From: Anaerolineae bacterium
GTDB taxonomy: Bacteria > Chloroflexota > Anaerolineae > Promineifilales > Promineifilaceae
Length of the DNA: 64,000 nt
Direction of reading: 5' to 3'
Assembly: GCA_023384415.1 (NCBI GenBank)
Contig: JAHDWJ010000019.1
Span: 62,001-126,000, forward strand
Below the pieces are notes generated by a model, which had not been told where the DNA came from, ran no database searches, and was given only the letters and a program-made list of their open reading frames with translations. Shown here piece after piece: positions 23,670-32,720 of this stretch (within the stretch, counting starts at the first letter, position 1; each line of letters starts with the position of its first letter). The position numbers and the translations under genes were made by a program.

Positions 23670-25934
23670 ATGAATGAGAGAACATCCCCCCTTACGCTGC
23701 TTCGTTCGGTAGATTGGAACCGGTTTTGGGCCGAGCATATTACCAGTTCATGGCTGATGGTGGTATGGCTGGTGGCTCTCACAGCGATTACGGTTAATTT
23801 TATCGTCAACCGGCTCGCGGCCGCGCCCATTACCACCATTATCGTCCTTATCATCTGGATCGTCTCCGTCGCAGCCACGGTTTTCAGTGAAGTACGACAC
23901 AAACATACCCCCCTCACCTGGTGGTTACGCAACAATTTATACAACTCCATCACCAACATCCTGATTACAGTGCTTTTAGTCCTGGCTATTCTGGGGGCTA
24001 TCTTTGGTCTGTACCGGTACGCCTGGGAGACAGCCAGCTTTTCCCGCATCCCCATCACCGAACGCCGCGCTGACAGCCCGGAGCGGGTCGGGGATAATTT
24101 TTGTTTTCAGGTAGGGGGTATTGACGCAGCTGTCAGCCGGACGGAAATCATTAACGCCCAGCAGCGTTGTTTTCCTATCGCCACCCAATCAACCGATGTG
24201 GATGTGGCATTGATCGGCCAGGAGCCAGTGCGGGTCTGTTTTGACAGCTTACCCAACGATCCACGTAATGGAGAAACTTGCCTGGAAAGCAGTGCGACCA
24301 ACCCGCAATTTTTTGTGGTGCGGGATCAGTTTAGTGGGGCTAACTGGGGCGGGGTCGCCGCCAATATGACCACCATGATGGTATTCCGCTACAGCCGGGA
24401 TGAATTGTGGCGAGTATATGCCTCTGCTTATCTGGTTATTTTATTGCTGATTCCCAGCCAATTTGTGTATCGGGACAGCTTCCCCAATAAGCAAATGCGC
24501 CGGGTGTTGACGCTGCTTTGGTTCCTTTCCCCTATTATCATTTTTATTTTGCTGCGAGGAGTGCGGCCGCCGCCGTTTGCCACTGATTCGTTCAATTCGG
24601 TCATCCAGGGCATTTTCCGTAGCCTGTTTGTCTGGGAGCCAGCCCGGTTGGGGAATAATCTGGTAAATACGCTGCTGGTGGTGGGTGCGGCCGCGTTCAT
24701 TATCTGGATTAACCGGTTTGTTTACCAATGGTTAATAAGCAACCATACAACGTTGAGCCTGGGCTGGAAAATTTTGCGCTTGCTGCTCGATCTCCTCATG
24801 GCCGTCTTCGCCGGGTGGGCCATACTCCGGCTTTATGGCATGTTATCTCCCCTTTTCCGGGTCAACTTGCACATTTTGGGTCTGGCTATCTTCCTGGGTT
24901 GTGCTGGTGGCTGGTGGTTGTGGAACCGTCGCTTCCCAGTTGCCGAAGGGGAAGCCGGTTGGATTGTTGCTGGCCGGACAGTGCTGCGGGCAGGGACTTA
25001 CCTTTCTGGCCTGATAGTGGCGTATACGGTTATTACTTTATTGGGCTATCTATTGGGTTCACTGAACCGTACCGTCAATGGTGTAACGCGGCCGCTGCTC
25101 AGCTACATAGACCCATCCGTGAACTGGGGTGGCTTCCTCCTTACCCTCATCATCTCCGTCTTCGCCATCGTCGTCTCCTTCCCCATTGGCCTGGTATTGG
25201 CCCTGGGCCGGCGCAGCCAGATACGAGGCATTCCCGCCTGGCTCACCTACACCGTGGCCCTGGCTATCATGGTATGGGGGCTAATCAACTCCACCCCGGA
25301 TAATTTAGCGGCCGCCCGCAACAGTATCGAGCGCGTGATAGCTTATTGGCCGCTGGCAGTACCAGCTTTCGCCGTCCTTTTCCAGCGCAGCTTCAATGGC
25401 AATGTCGTAGCCGCTTTTAGTACCCTGTACATTGAATTCATACGCGGCATCCCCCTTATCGCTGTCCTCTTCCTGACCATTACCCTCTTTCCCATCCTGC
25501 TGCCACCGGGAATAGAAATCCTAAATACCTGGCGGGTACTGTGGGGGTTTGCTCTTTTCTCGGCTGCTTATCTGGCTGAAAATGTGCGCGGCGGATTACA
25601 AGCCATCCCGCGTGGACAATATGAGGCGGCCGATTCGCTGGGGTTGGGTACTTTCGATAAATATCGGCTCATCATTTTGCCCCAGGCCATCCGCATCGTC
25701 ATACCCGCCCTGGTAGGCCAATTCATCGGTTTGTTCAAAGATACCACCCTGGTCGCCATTGTTGGGCTGCTAGATATTCTAGGGGTGGCTAACGCCATCA
25801 GCGCCCAACCCCAATGGCTGGGGGTGCGCCGTGAAGCGTATCTGTTCCTGGCTGTACTATACTTTGCCGGGTCGGCCATCATGGTCGCCTACAGTCGCCG
25901 CCTGGAAAAAAGGATGGGGTTGGGAGAGAGGTAA
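23670..25934 (+). CDS. aapM: General L-amino acid ABC transporter permease AapM, long form
   Basis: 754 residues, about twice the usual AapM length. The family permease core is at the C-terminal end (about 470-750), with the IEFIRGIPLIAVLF segment near residue 588 and the EAA-type loop QYEAADSLGLGTFDKYRLIILPQ near residue 650. The first roughly 450 residues add many hydrophobic segments and an extracytoplasmic loop (about 125-230) with several Cys residues. The role of the extension is unknown. It lies between aapQ and aapP in one direction. Confidence 0.88.
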   Translation: MNERTSPLTLLRSVDWNRFWAEHITSSWLMVVWLVALTAITVNFIVNRLAAAPITTIIVLIIWIVSVAATVFSEVRHKHTPLTWWLRNNLYNSITNILITVLLVLAILGAIFGLYRYAWETASFSRIPITERRADSPERVGDNFCFQVGGIDAAVSRTEIINAQQRCFPIATQSTDVDVALIGQEPVRVCFDSLPNDPRNGETCLESSATNPQFFVVRDQFSGANWGGVAANMTTMMVFRYSRDELWRVYASAYLVILLLIPSQFVYRDSFPNKQMRRVLTLLWFLSPIIIFILLRGVRPPPFATDSFNSVIQGIFRSLFVWEPARLGNNLVNTLLVVGAAAFIIWINRFVYQWLISNHTTLSLGWKILRLLLDLLMAVFAGWAILRLYGMLSPLFRVNLHILGLAIFLGCAGGWWLWNRRFPVAEGEAGWIVAGRTVLRAGTYLSGLIVAYTVITLLGYLLGSLNRTVNGVTRPLLSYIDPSVNWGGFLLTLIISVFAIVVSFPIGLVLALGRRSQIRGIPAWLTYTVALAIMVWGLINSTPDNLAAARNSIERVIAYWPLAVPAFAVLFQRSFNGNVVAAFSTLYIEFIRGIPLIAVLFLTITLFPILLPPGIEILNTWRVLWGFALFSAAYLAENVRGGLQAIPRGQYEAADSLGLGTFDKYRLIILPQAIRIVIPALVGQFIGLFKDTTLVAIVGLLDILGVANAISAQPQWLGVRREAYLFLAVLYFAGSAIMVAYSRRLEKRMGLGER

Positions 25935-25962
25935 GGAGTAAGGACTGAGGACTGAGAATTGA
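25932..25962. repeat. Heptamer-type short tandem repeat
   Basis: Units AAGGAGT, AAGGACT, GAGGACT, GAGAATT, GAG with period 7 between aapM and aapP. It is non-coding and explains the spurious upstream extension of aapP. Confidence 0.65.
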
Positions 25963-26018
25963 GTAGTAGCGACTCTACTCGCATACTTACACATTCGCAA
26001 ACTTCTGGAGAAAAGAAG

Positions 26019-26771
26019 ATGACAGTAACAAGCGCACAAGACATTATTATTTGCCACGATGTCCATAAATGGTATGGGGATTTTCATGCCCTCAAAGGGT
26101 TCTCGCTGACGGTAAAGAGTGGCGAAGTTATTGTGATCATCGGGCCATCTGGATCGGGCAAATCTACCTTTATCCGTACCCTCAATCGGCTGGAAGAGCA
26201 TCAGCAAGGCGAGATTATTATAGATGGCATTCTCCTGAGCCATGATGTGCGGAATATTGCCGAAATCCGGCGTGAGGTGGGCATGGTGTTCCAGCAGTTT
26301 AACCTGTTTCCTCATCTCACCGTGTTGGAGAATGTAACTCTGGCCCCCATTCATGTACGCAAATGGTCCCGTGAACGGGCGGAAGAGATTGCCATGAAAT
26401 GGTTGAACCGGGTGGGAATCCCAGAGCAGGCCAACAAATATCCGGGGCAGCTTTCGGGAGGGCAGCAGCAGCGGGTAGCCATTGCCCGCACCCTGGCTAT
26501 GGAGCCGAAAATCTTGCTCTTTGATGAACCAACCTCTGCCCTGGACCCGGAGATGATTAAGGAAGTGCTAGATGTCATGCGTGACCTGGCCAAAGCTGGC
26601 TATACGATTTTGGCCGTAACCCATGAGATGGGGTTTGCCCGTGAAGTCGCTGATCGGGTTATTTTTATGGCCTCGGGGGAGATTGTGGAGCAGAACACGC
26701 CACAGAATTTCTTTGCCAACCCCAATGAGGAGCGGACGCGGCAATTTTTATCCCAGATTTTGCATCATTAA
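26019..26771 (+). CDS. aapP: General L-amino acid ABC transporter ATP-binding protein
   Basis: 250 residues from ATG 26019, preceded by TGGAG. An earlier in-frame start at 25959 would add 20 residues translated from repeat DNA and is rejected. Walker [10 protein letters not shown] near residue 44, signature [15 protein letters not shown] near residue 146, Walker [16 protein letters not shown] near residue 168, and the switch His in AVTHEMGFA near residue 203. It is typical of polar amino acid importer ATPases and completes the aapJQMP set. Confidence 0.96.
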   Translation: MTVTSAQDIIICHDVHKWYGDFHALKGFSLTVKSGEVIVIIGPSGSGKSTFIRTLNRLEEHQQGEIIIDGILLSHDVRNIAEIRREVGMVFQQFNLFPHLTVLENVTLAPIHVRKWSRERAEEIAMKWLNRVGIPEQANKYPGQLSGGQQQRVAIARTLAMEPKILLFDEPTSALDPEMIKEVLDVMRDLAKAGYTILAVTHEMGFAREVADRVIFMASGEIVEQNTPQNFFANPNEERTRQFLSQILHH

Positions 26772-26797
26772 GGGGTCGTTCGGAATTAACTTGATGG

Positions 26798-26831
26798 AGA
26801 TTGGTTCAATCTCCAAAGATTGAACCAATCT
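26798..26831 (+). terminator. Perfect 15-bp hairpin after aapP
   Basis: AGATTGGTTCAATCT (26798-26812), loop CCAA, AGATTGAACCAATCT (26817-26831). No T-run. It lies between convergent aapP and the alanyl-tRNA editing gene, so it probably ends transcription from both sides. Confidence 0.65.
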
Positions 26832-26902
26832 GAAATGGCGGCCTGACGGTGGAATTTCCTAAAGGGCTGGTTGTAACAAATTCTTGGTTATGGGTGAACG
26901 GC

Positions 26903-28117
26903 CTACATTTGGGCCAGGATGAGCTTTTCGGCACGGCTGAGGGCCTGAGATAGGCGGGCGAGGTCGGCGGGGGGGCCTCCTCCCTGGGCAAAGGTGGCAT
27001 TGCCACCGCCTGCGGCCGCGCCCAACAGCGGCAGCACCATTTTGAGCAAGTCACTCATATTACCCGGCCCATCCTCAGAGCGAGCAAAAATGAGCTGGGC
27101 TTTCTCCCCTGCTACCCCCAACAAAGCAATGACCTCTGGGTTTTGGGTCAACTGTTTGGCCAACAACCGCACCTGCCCCGCATCCCACTCTGAGTACACC
27201 TGACAAATGAGTTGGGTTTTGCCCTTACGCGGCGTGTCTCGGAGCAGGCGGGCAGCTTCTCCGGCCAGCAAATCCGTTTGTTGTTTTTTTAGGAGACGTT
27301 GGCTTTGTTTCAGTTCCGCCTGCAATTTTTGTACGGCCGGTTCAATGCCAGTATAGCTGGTCGTCAGGGCAGCGGCCAGCCGGTTAGCCACGTTGTTTTT
27401 AAGCCGATAATCGAGCAATGCTCTGCGGCCGCAGCGAAACTCTACCCGCAGCCCCTCTTTGTATCTTTCGAGTTTAACAACCTTAATTAACCCAACCTCA
27501 CCCGTCCGGGCTACATGGGTGCCGCCACAGGCTGTCAGATCAAACTTATCAATATCAATGAGGCGAATTTTGCCTGTCACCGGGGGTAATTTCCGTAAAT
27601 GGAGCTGCTCTGCTTGTGCTGATGAGACAAAGTAAGGTTTTACCGTTCGATTTTCCCACACAATTTGATTGGCCAGCCATTCGGCCTGCTCCACCTGGGT
27701 TGGGGTCAATGTGGCCGAAGACAAATCAAGGGTGCAGCTCTCTTCTCCCATATGGACACTGACCGTTTCCGCCTGGGCCATCTGCATAAATGCCTGGGAG
27801 AGAATATGTTGACCGGTATGGGTTTGCATTTGTTCAAACCGTCGTTCCCAGGCAATCTCTCCTTTAATTTCATCCGTCCAAATCTCCTCTTTGTTTTGCA
27901 GAAAATGGACAACCGCCCCATCTGCTTCACGTATCTGCACATCAATTACCGGCTCCCCATTGATCCGGCCCCGGTCAGCCAATTGCCCACCAGATGTAGG
28001 GTAAAAATAGGTTCGGTCTAAAACGAGCAGGAGTTGGCCGTTTTCGCGGAGACGTTCCACGATGGTAGCCGTAAATTGGGTGGTGTAAGCGTCAGTGTAG
28101 TAGAGCCGTTCAGTCAT
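26903..28117 (-). CDS. Alanyl-tRNA editing protein, AlaX-L type (DHHA1 domain)
   Basis: 404 residues from ATG 28117; a longer start would run into the inverted-repeat element. Free-standing editing protein that removes serine or glycine wrongly attached to tRNA-Ala. N-terminal tRNA-binding strand domain (about 1-90), then the zinc site His100-x3-His104 (HTGQH) and Cys197-x3-His201 (CGGTH). A coiled helix region (about 255-300) is followed by a DHHA1-like C-terminal domain ending in the GGG-rich segment near residue 375. No aminoacylation domain is present. It converges on aapP. Confidence 0.9.
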   Translation of the reverse strand: MTERLYYTDAYTTQFTATIVERLRENGQLLLVLDRTYFYPTSGGQLADRGRINGEPVIDVQIREADGAVVHFLQNKEEIWTDEIKGEIAWERRFEQMQTHTGQHILSQAFMQMAQAETVSVHMGEESCTLDLSSATLTPTQVEQAEWLANQIVWENRTVKPYFVSSAQAEQLHLRKLPPVTGKIRLIDIDKFDLTACGGTHVARTGEVGLIKVVKLERYKEGLRVEFRCGRRALLDYRLKNNVANRLAAALTTSYTGIEPAVQKLQAELKQSQRLLKKQQTDLLAGEAARLLRDTPRKGKTQLICQVYSEWDAGQVRLLAKQLTQNPEVIALLGVAGEKAQLIFARSEDGPGNMSDLLKMVLPLLGAAAGGGNATFAQGGGPPADLARLSQALSRAEKLILAQM

Positions 28118-28130
28118 AAGATGGTGATTT

Positions 28131-28233
28131 GTAACTACTAACCGCGAAGCCGCAAAGAACACAAAGTTCCTCAAGAAATCCTTACTTATCTTGGCGTCTT
28201 CGCGGTGAAATTTTTGTGTACCTTAGTAGTTAC
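28131..28233. repeat. Small element with GTAACTACTAA terminal inverted repeats, copy B
   Basis: 103 bp bounded by GTAACTACTAA (28131-28141) and its perfect complement TTAGTAGTTAC (28223-28233). Its reverse complement is a close relative of 48279-48381 along the whole length (shared CGCGAAGACGCCAAG core). It lies between the start of the alanyl-tRNA editing gene and the end of the histidine kinase gene. Confidence 0.75.
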
Positions 28234-28240
28234 GATGATT

Positions 28241-30361
28241 TTATGATTTGGGGGCGGTAGGCAAGGTGAAATTGAACCGTGCCCCACCGCCGGGAGCATC
28301 ATCAATCCAGATGCGGCCGCCGTGGGCTTCAATAGCCAACCGGCAAAATGCCAGACCCAGACCAAACCCTTTGGGGGCGTCTTTATTTTTCAGGCGACGG
28401 AATTTCTCAAATACATCTTTGCGATACTGCTCAGGAATCCCTCGTCCCTTATCACTGACCGTAAGGAACAATTTATCCCCTACCATCGGTTCATTCACCG
28501 TGATGGTAATACTTTCTCGCTGGGGACTAAACTTCACCGCGTTATCAATCAGGTTAATCAACACCCGGCGGATCATATCCTCATCCACATACGCATCAGG
28601 CAAATAAGCATCAAACTGGTGAACAATGCTAACTTTACGCTGCTCCAGGGTTGGAGCTACAATTCCTTCAGCCTTTTGGATGATCTCCCGAATATCCACA
28701 GATGTTTGGTTGGTAATTGGTTCCCCAGCTTCGAGCCGATTAATGTCAAGCAGGGAATAAATAAGGGATTGCAATCCCCGGCTGCTCTGCAAAGCAATGT
28801 CCAACATAAAGGCCTGGGTAGGTTCATTGGCGGCATCAATCTCTAAATTGAGCATCTCCAGGCTGGAGATAACATTGCTGAGTGGGCTTTGCAAATCATG
28901 GAATAACATGGCGGTAAGGTCTTTCCGCATCTCATCCAACTCCACCTGTTTAGAAATGTCATGGTGAATCCATTGCAAAACATCGGTTGAGCCAGATTTA
29001 AGCCGTTTGGCATGGACTTCGATAGGGATATATTCTCGATTTTTGGTAATGGTATGGCTGGTGAAAACAGTCACCCGGTTATTCTGGATAGAGTTGAATT
29101 TTTGTACCCCCAAAACGCCGGTATTTACCGGATGTAAGGCACTCAGATTTAGTCGCAAGAACTCTTCCCGATTATAGCCAAAAATGTCGCACGCCTGCCG
29201 GTTGACCTCCATAATGTTACCCGCCATATCGGTTAAAATGATGGGGTCAATACTATCTTCAAACAGATTAAGGAACCGTTCTTCGGCTGTACGGATGAGT
29301 TCAAACTGTTGAGCATTGGTGATAGCCGTGCTGGCCAGATTGGCCAGGTTAATCAGAAGGCGCAGTTCGTCTTCACCAAAATCTCCATCCAGGGGGTTGA
29401 TGGCCTGAATAGTGCCAACGACTTCACCTTTGATTTCCAGCGGGGCACATATCAAGGAGCGGGTTTGGGTATTGGTGCGCCGGTCTGTACCCCGGTGGAT
29501 ACGCTCTTCCGCGGCCGCGTTTCTGACAATGGACGGTTTGCCTGTGGCCATAACGCTGCCCATCACCCCCTGGTTTGTGGGAATGCGTACCCCAATAATT
29601 TTGTCGCTGCCTTCACCTTCGGCGACCTCAAAAACTAATTCATTGGTATTTTTATCTACCAGGGCGATAGAAAGGGCTTCTACTTTGAGCAGCTCATTCA
29701 TTTGCGAGAGAAGCCGTTGGATAATCTCATTACGGTTGAGGGTAGAGTTGATCGCCCGGCCAGCCTCAAACAGCATCTCCTTGACTTTGATTTGGCGATG
29801 GGCTTCATCCAGCAGACGGGCATTTTCCAGGGTAATAGAAGCCTGGTGCGTTATGGTTGAAAGCAGCGCCACATCATCTGGCGAAAACTGGTTGACCCCC
29901 GGCTTCATAATGGTCAACACGCCGATGGTGCGTGCCCGGTATATCAGGGGCATACAAATAACTGACCAGGGTTCGCCACCTTGTTCGGGGGAAGGCAGCC
30001 ACCGCTTGTCCGTGAGGGTATTATTGACGATGGCCGGTTCTTGGTGTTGAATAGCCCAACCAGCCAACCCCTCACGCAGCGCTTTTTCCACAAAATGACG
30101 GGCGGTTCGGGTAGTTGTACCCCGGCCTAATGAGAGAGTATGCTCAACGTGAAAGGATTGGTTGACAACAATGATGCTGCCTTTGTGTCCTTTTAATTGC
30201 TCGACAGCTACATTGAGGATGCGCGGCAAAACAATGTTGATATCCAGGCCATCGGCCTCGGCCTGTTTCAACATATTGTTAATGACATACAGGCTTTGCA
30301 GGCGGGTACTGTCATTCATATATGCGGATGGGGTGCTTTGTTGTGTTGGTAAACTGCTCAT
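28241..30361 (-). CDS. Sensor histidine kinase with two GAF domains and a PAS domain
   Basis: 706 residues, no obvious membrane segment, so probably cytoplasmic. Order: GAF 1 (about 30-190), GAF 2 (about 205-350), PAS/PAC (about 365-478), HisKA with the phospho-accepting His in MLFHDLQSPLSN (near residue 487) and HATPase_c (about 590-702) with an RGIP G1-type box and GFGLGLAFCRLAIEAHGG. It is divergent from a single-domain response regulator 113 bp away, its likely partner. The signal is unknown. Confidence 0.93.
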   Translation of the reverse strand: MSSLPTQQSTPSAYMNDSTRLQSLYVINNMLKQAEADGLDINIVLPRILNVAVEQLKGHKGSIIVVNQSFHVEHTLSLGRGTTTRTARHFVEKALREGLAGWAIQHQEPAIVNNTLTDKRWLPSPEQGGEPWSVICMPLIYRARTIGVLTIMKPGVNQFSPDDVALLSTITHQASITLENARLLDEAHRQIKVKEMLFEAGRAINSTLNRNEIIQRLLSQMNELLKVEALSIALVDKNTNELVFEVAEGEGSDKIIGVRIPTNQGVMGSVMATGKPSIVRNAAAEERIHRGTDRRTNTQTRSLICAPLEIKGEVVGTIQAINPLDGDFGEDELRLLINLANLASTAITNAQQFELIRTAEERFLNLFEDSIDPIILTDMAGNIMEVNRQACDIFGYNREEFLRLNLSALHPVNTGVLGVQKFNSIQNNRVTVFTSHTITKNREYIPIEVHAKRLKSGSTDVLQWIHHDISKQVELDEMRKDLTAMLFHDLQSPLSNVISSLEMLNLEIDAANEPTQAFMLDIALQSSRGLQSLIYSLLDINRLEAGEPITNQTSVDIREIIQKAEGIVAPTLEQRKVSIVHQFDAYLPDAYVDEDMIRRVLINLIDNAVKFSPQRESITITVNEPMVGDKLFLTVSDKGRGIPEQYRKDVFEKFRRLKNKDAPKGFGLGLAFCRLAIEAHGGRIWIDDAPGGGARFNFTLPTAPKS

Positions 30362-30474
30362 GTCGAATAACTGGGGTATTGTAAATATACCCTTTTTCCT
30401 GGTGTCATCTCGCTCGGTAATGCGTTATGATTATGCCATGTTTTAATGGGAACGGCTAACAAGGTAGGTAAGGT

Positions 30475-30846
30475 GTGGATAAACAACAGATGGTTTTGAT
30501 CATAGATGATGAAGTAGCGATCCGGGAAGCTGTCGCTGATATTTTGTCGTTATATGATATAAAGGTGATAGCGGCCGCAGACGGGGAGCAAGGGCTAAAC
30601 TTATATAAAGAGTACGCGGCCGCCATCAGCCTCATTTTGCTTGATTTGACCTTGCCAGGGTTAAGCGGAGAAGCTACCTTTTACCGCCTACGCGAAATTA
30701 ATACCTCTGTACCTATTATCATTTCTTCTGGTTACCGGCAAAACAGCAGCAATACCCGGTTCCCCTCTGATACTCCCTTTTTACCCAAACCCTATGACCT
30801 GGCAAAATTAACTAAAACGGTATGGAGTTATTTGCCCAAACCATAA
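30475..30846 (+). CDS. Single-domain response regulator (CheY-like)
   Basis: 123 residues starting at GTG 30475, with GTAAGGT upstream. Receiver domain only: acidic pair in IIDDE near residue 10, phospho-acceptor Asp57 (LLLDLTLPG), Ser near residue 84 (IIISSGY) and Lys near residue 105 (FLPKPY). There is no output domain, so it acts by protein contact or in a relay, probably with the divergent histidine kinase. It carries two GCGGCCGC octamers 45 bp apart. Confidence 0.93.
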   Translation: MDKQQMVLIIDDEVAIREAVADILSLYDIKVIAAADGEQGLNLYKEYAAAISLILLDLTLPGLSGEATFYRLREINTSVPIIISSGYRQNSSNTRFPSDTPFLPKPYDLAKLTKTVWSYLPKP

Positions 30847-30859
30847 AACCATTTGCTGA

Positions 30860-31699
30860 CTACTCCTTGGCCTGGTGTTGTTCTATCACCTCATCCACGC
30901 CCAACAGGGGGGTAGAGAGAAGGCGCTGGGCCAGAGAAAGATCAAGACGGCAATCACGGGGAAAAAGGATAGGGTTGCTGGTACCCGTGTTTAAGGTTGT
31001 TCTTTCGACAATATTCCACCAGCCTAACATTTTCAAACCAAACTCAGCCCGGCTCATTGCCTGCCGCCCGGCAACATTGATGATGCCAACGTAGCTGTTT
31101 TGAGCCAACTCCAGGCAAGCCAGGCTTAAGGTATTCACCCAGACAGGGTTGCGGAGTTGATCGGTAAACAAGGTCACTGTTTCCCCAGCACGTAACGAAT
31201 CCACCATCCACTGGGTCCCTAAATCCATCTGTTTCAGGCTGTAAATAAGTGACGTTCGCACAATGGCATAGCTGGGCAGACGGCGAATCGTGGCTTCAGC
31301 TTCGGCTTTGGCCCGGCCATAAGCATGGATGGGGTTAGGAGGATCACTTTCCCGGTAGGGGCCATTTTCACCGTCAAAGATGACATCAGTAGAGATGTGA
31401 ATGAGGCGGGCGTTGGCAAAGTACGCGGCCGCACGCATATTTTCTGCCCCCTCCGTTATCACCTGGCTCATATCTGGAGACCGGTTTGACCCGGCCGTGT
31501 GAATAATAATTTCGGGAGCAAATTCAGTCACTACCTTCTTGACCCCCTGAGCATCCCGTATATCTACATAACGGCCCTGGGGTAAGTTCAGGGGATCACG
31601 GTGATAAAAGGTGTAACATACCTCATGGGTTGCCATAGCCAGGGGGATAAGATTTTGGCCTAAATAGCTGCTCCCACCGGTAATCAGTATACGGCTCAT
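30860..31699 (-). CDS. RmlD-like dTDP-4-dehydrorhamnose reductase family protein
   Basis: 279 residues of the extended short-chain dehydrogenase type. Rossmann loop TGGSSYLGQNL near residue 7, the STDVIFDG segment near residue 103 typical of RmlD-like enzymes and the YGRAKAEAE active-site Tyr/Lys near residue 126. No other rhamnose genes are near, so a role in dTDP-rhamnose synthesis is not assured; it could be another sugar-nucleotide or SAM-synthetase-beta-like reductase. The start overlaps the rnc stop by 4 bp (ATGA). Confidence 0.82.
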   Translation of the reverse strand: MSRILITGGSSYLGQNLIPLAMATHEVCYTFYHRDPLNLPQGRYVDIRDAQGVKKVVTEFAPEIIIHTAGSNRSPDMSQVITEGAENMRAAAYFANARLIHISTDVIFDGENGPYRESDPPNPIHAYGRAKAEAEATIRRLPSYAIVRTSLIYSLKQMDLGTQWMVDSLRAGETVTLFTDQLRNPVWVNTLSLACLELAQNSYVGIINVAGRQAMSRAEFGLKMLGWWNIVERTTLNTGTSNPILFPRDCRLDLSLAQRLLSTPLLGVDEVIEQHQAKE

Positions 31700-32424
31700 T
31701 CGACTTCTCCTGCAAGCTCCTGACTGATTTCGTAATCTTCAATGAGGGTGATGGCGGCCGCGGCCGCAGCCTGAGCAGCCATTTGTTTACTGCGACCAGA
31801 ACCTGTACCCCAGGCCCTTTCCCCCACCATCACCCGGACGGTAAATACCCTGGCATGGTCTGGACCTTCACTGGTCACCAATTCATAGTGGGGGGTCTGG
31901 TTAAAGGTGGCTTGTGCCCACACCTGAAACTCACTTTTGGCATCTTTATGAAGCGATTGAGCCACAATTTGTTCCAGTCGGGAAGGGATGAGCCGCTCCA
32001 CCAATTCCCGTACCTTAACCAACCCCTGGTCCAGATAAATGGCCCCAATGATCGCCTCAAACGCCCCACAAAGTATCTGATTTCGGTTGCGGCCGCCATT
32101 ATCCGCTTCCCCCAGCCCCAGGCGCAAAAACATTCCCACTTGCAGATCACGGGCAAACCCAGCTAACGTTTCCGTCCGTACCAGTGCCGAACGGAGCGAA
32201 GTCAGCTCCCCTTCATCCATTTCAGGAAACCGGTGATACAGGTAGGCTCCCACGATAAAATCCAACACCGCATCTCCCAAAAACTCCAGTCGTTCGTTAT
32301 CTTCCAGAAAATCATCAGGCCGTTCATTGAGATAAGAGCGGTGGGTCAGGGCGCGACTGAGCAGGGAATAATCCTGAAAAGGGACATCTAAAATCGCGGC
32401 TAAGGTTTGCAACTCTTCAATCAC
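31696..32424 (-). CDS. rnc: Ribonuclease III
   Basis: Cuts double-stranded RNA in rRNA maturation and mRNA decay. 242 residues: RIIID domain with the signature NERLEFLGDAVLDFIV (about 43-58), the second acidic cluster (Asp/Glu near residues 125-130, GAFEAIIGAIYLDQG) and a C-terminal dsRBD (about 165-233). Within the dsRBD two overlapping GCGGCCGC octamers (31754, 31760) encode a run of six alanines. The RmlD-like gene follows with a 4-bp overlap. Confidence 0.96.
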   Translation of the reverse strand: MIEELQTLAAILDVPFQDYSLLSRALTHRSYLNERPDDFLEDNERLEFLGDAVLDFIVGAYLYHRFPEMDEGELTSLRSALVRTETLAGFARDLQVGMFLRLGLGEADNGGRNRNQILCGAFEAIIGAIYLDQGLVKVRELVERLIPSRLEQIVAQSLHKDAKSEFQVWAQATFNQTPHYELVTSEGPDHARVFTVRVMVGERAWGTGSGRSKQMAAQAAAAAAITLIEDYEISQELAGEVE

Positions 32425-32450
32425 AATCTTTTAACTCATAAAACTGTATA

Positions 32451-32710
32451 CCCTCATCCCCAGCCCTTCTCCCTCAAAGGGAGAAGGGAGCTATTCCCTC
32501 GCCCCGCTGGGGAGAGGGTTAGGGTGAGGGGGTTTATATACCCTCATCCCCAGCCCTTCTCCCTCAAAGGGAGAAGGGAGCTATTCCCTCGCCCCGCTGG
32601 GGAGAGGGTTAGGGTGAGGGGGTTTATATACCCTCATCCCCAGCCCTTCTCCCTCAAAGGGAGAAGGGAGCTATTCCCTCGCCCCGCTGGGGAGAGGGTT
32701 AGGGTGAGGG
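32451..32710. repeat. Three perfect 90-bp tandem repeats
   Basis: Units begin at 32451, 32541 and 32631; the last lacks its final 10 bp spacer. Each 80-bp core starts with CCCTCATCCCCAGCCC and ends with GGTTAGGGTGAGGG. The ends are partly complementary, and inner pairs CTTCTCCCT/AGGGAGAAG can form a long hairpin. The core belongs to a repeat type seen in many bacteria. It lies between the starts and ends of minus-strand rnc and fabF; no gene is here. Confidence 0.9.
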
Positions 32711-32720
32711 CACGGCTTAG

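Noticed and set aside
32451..32710. CRISPR array
   Set aside because: Only three units that are identical over the full 90 bp, so there are no unique spacers and no cas genes.
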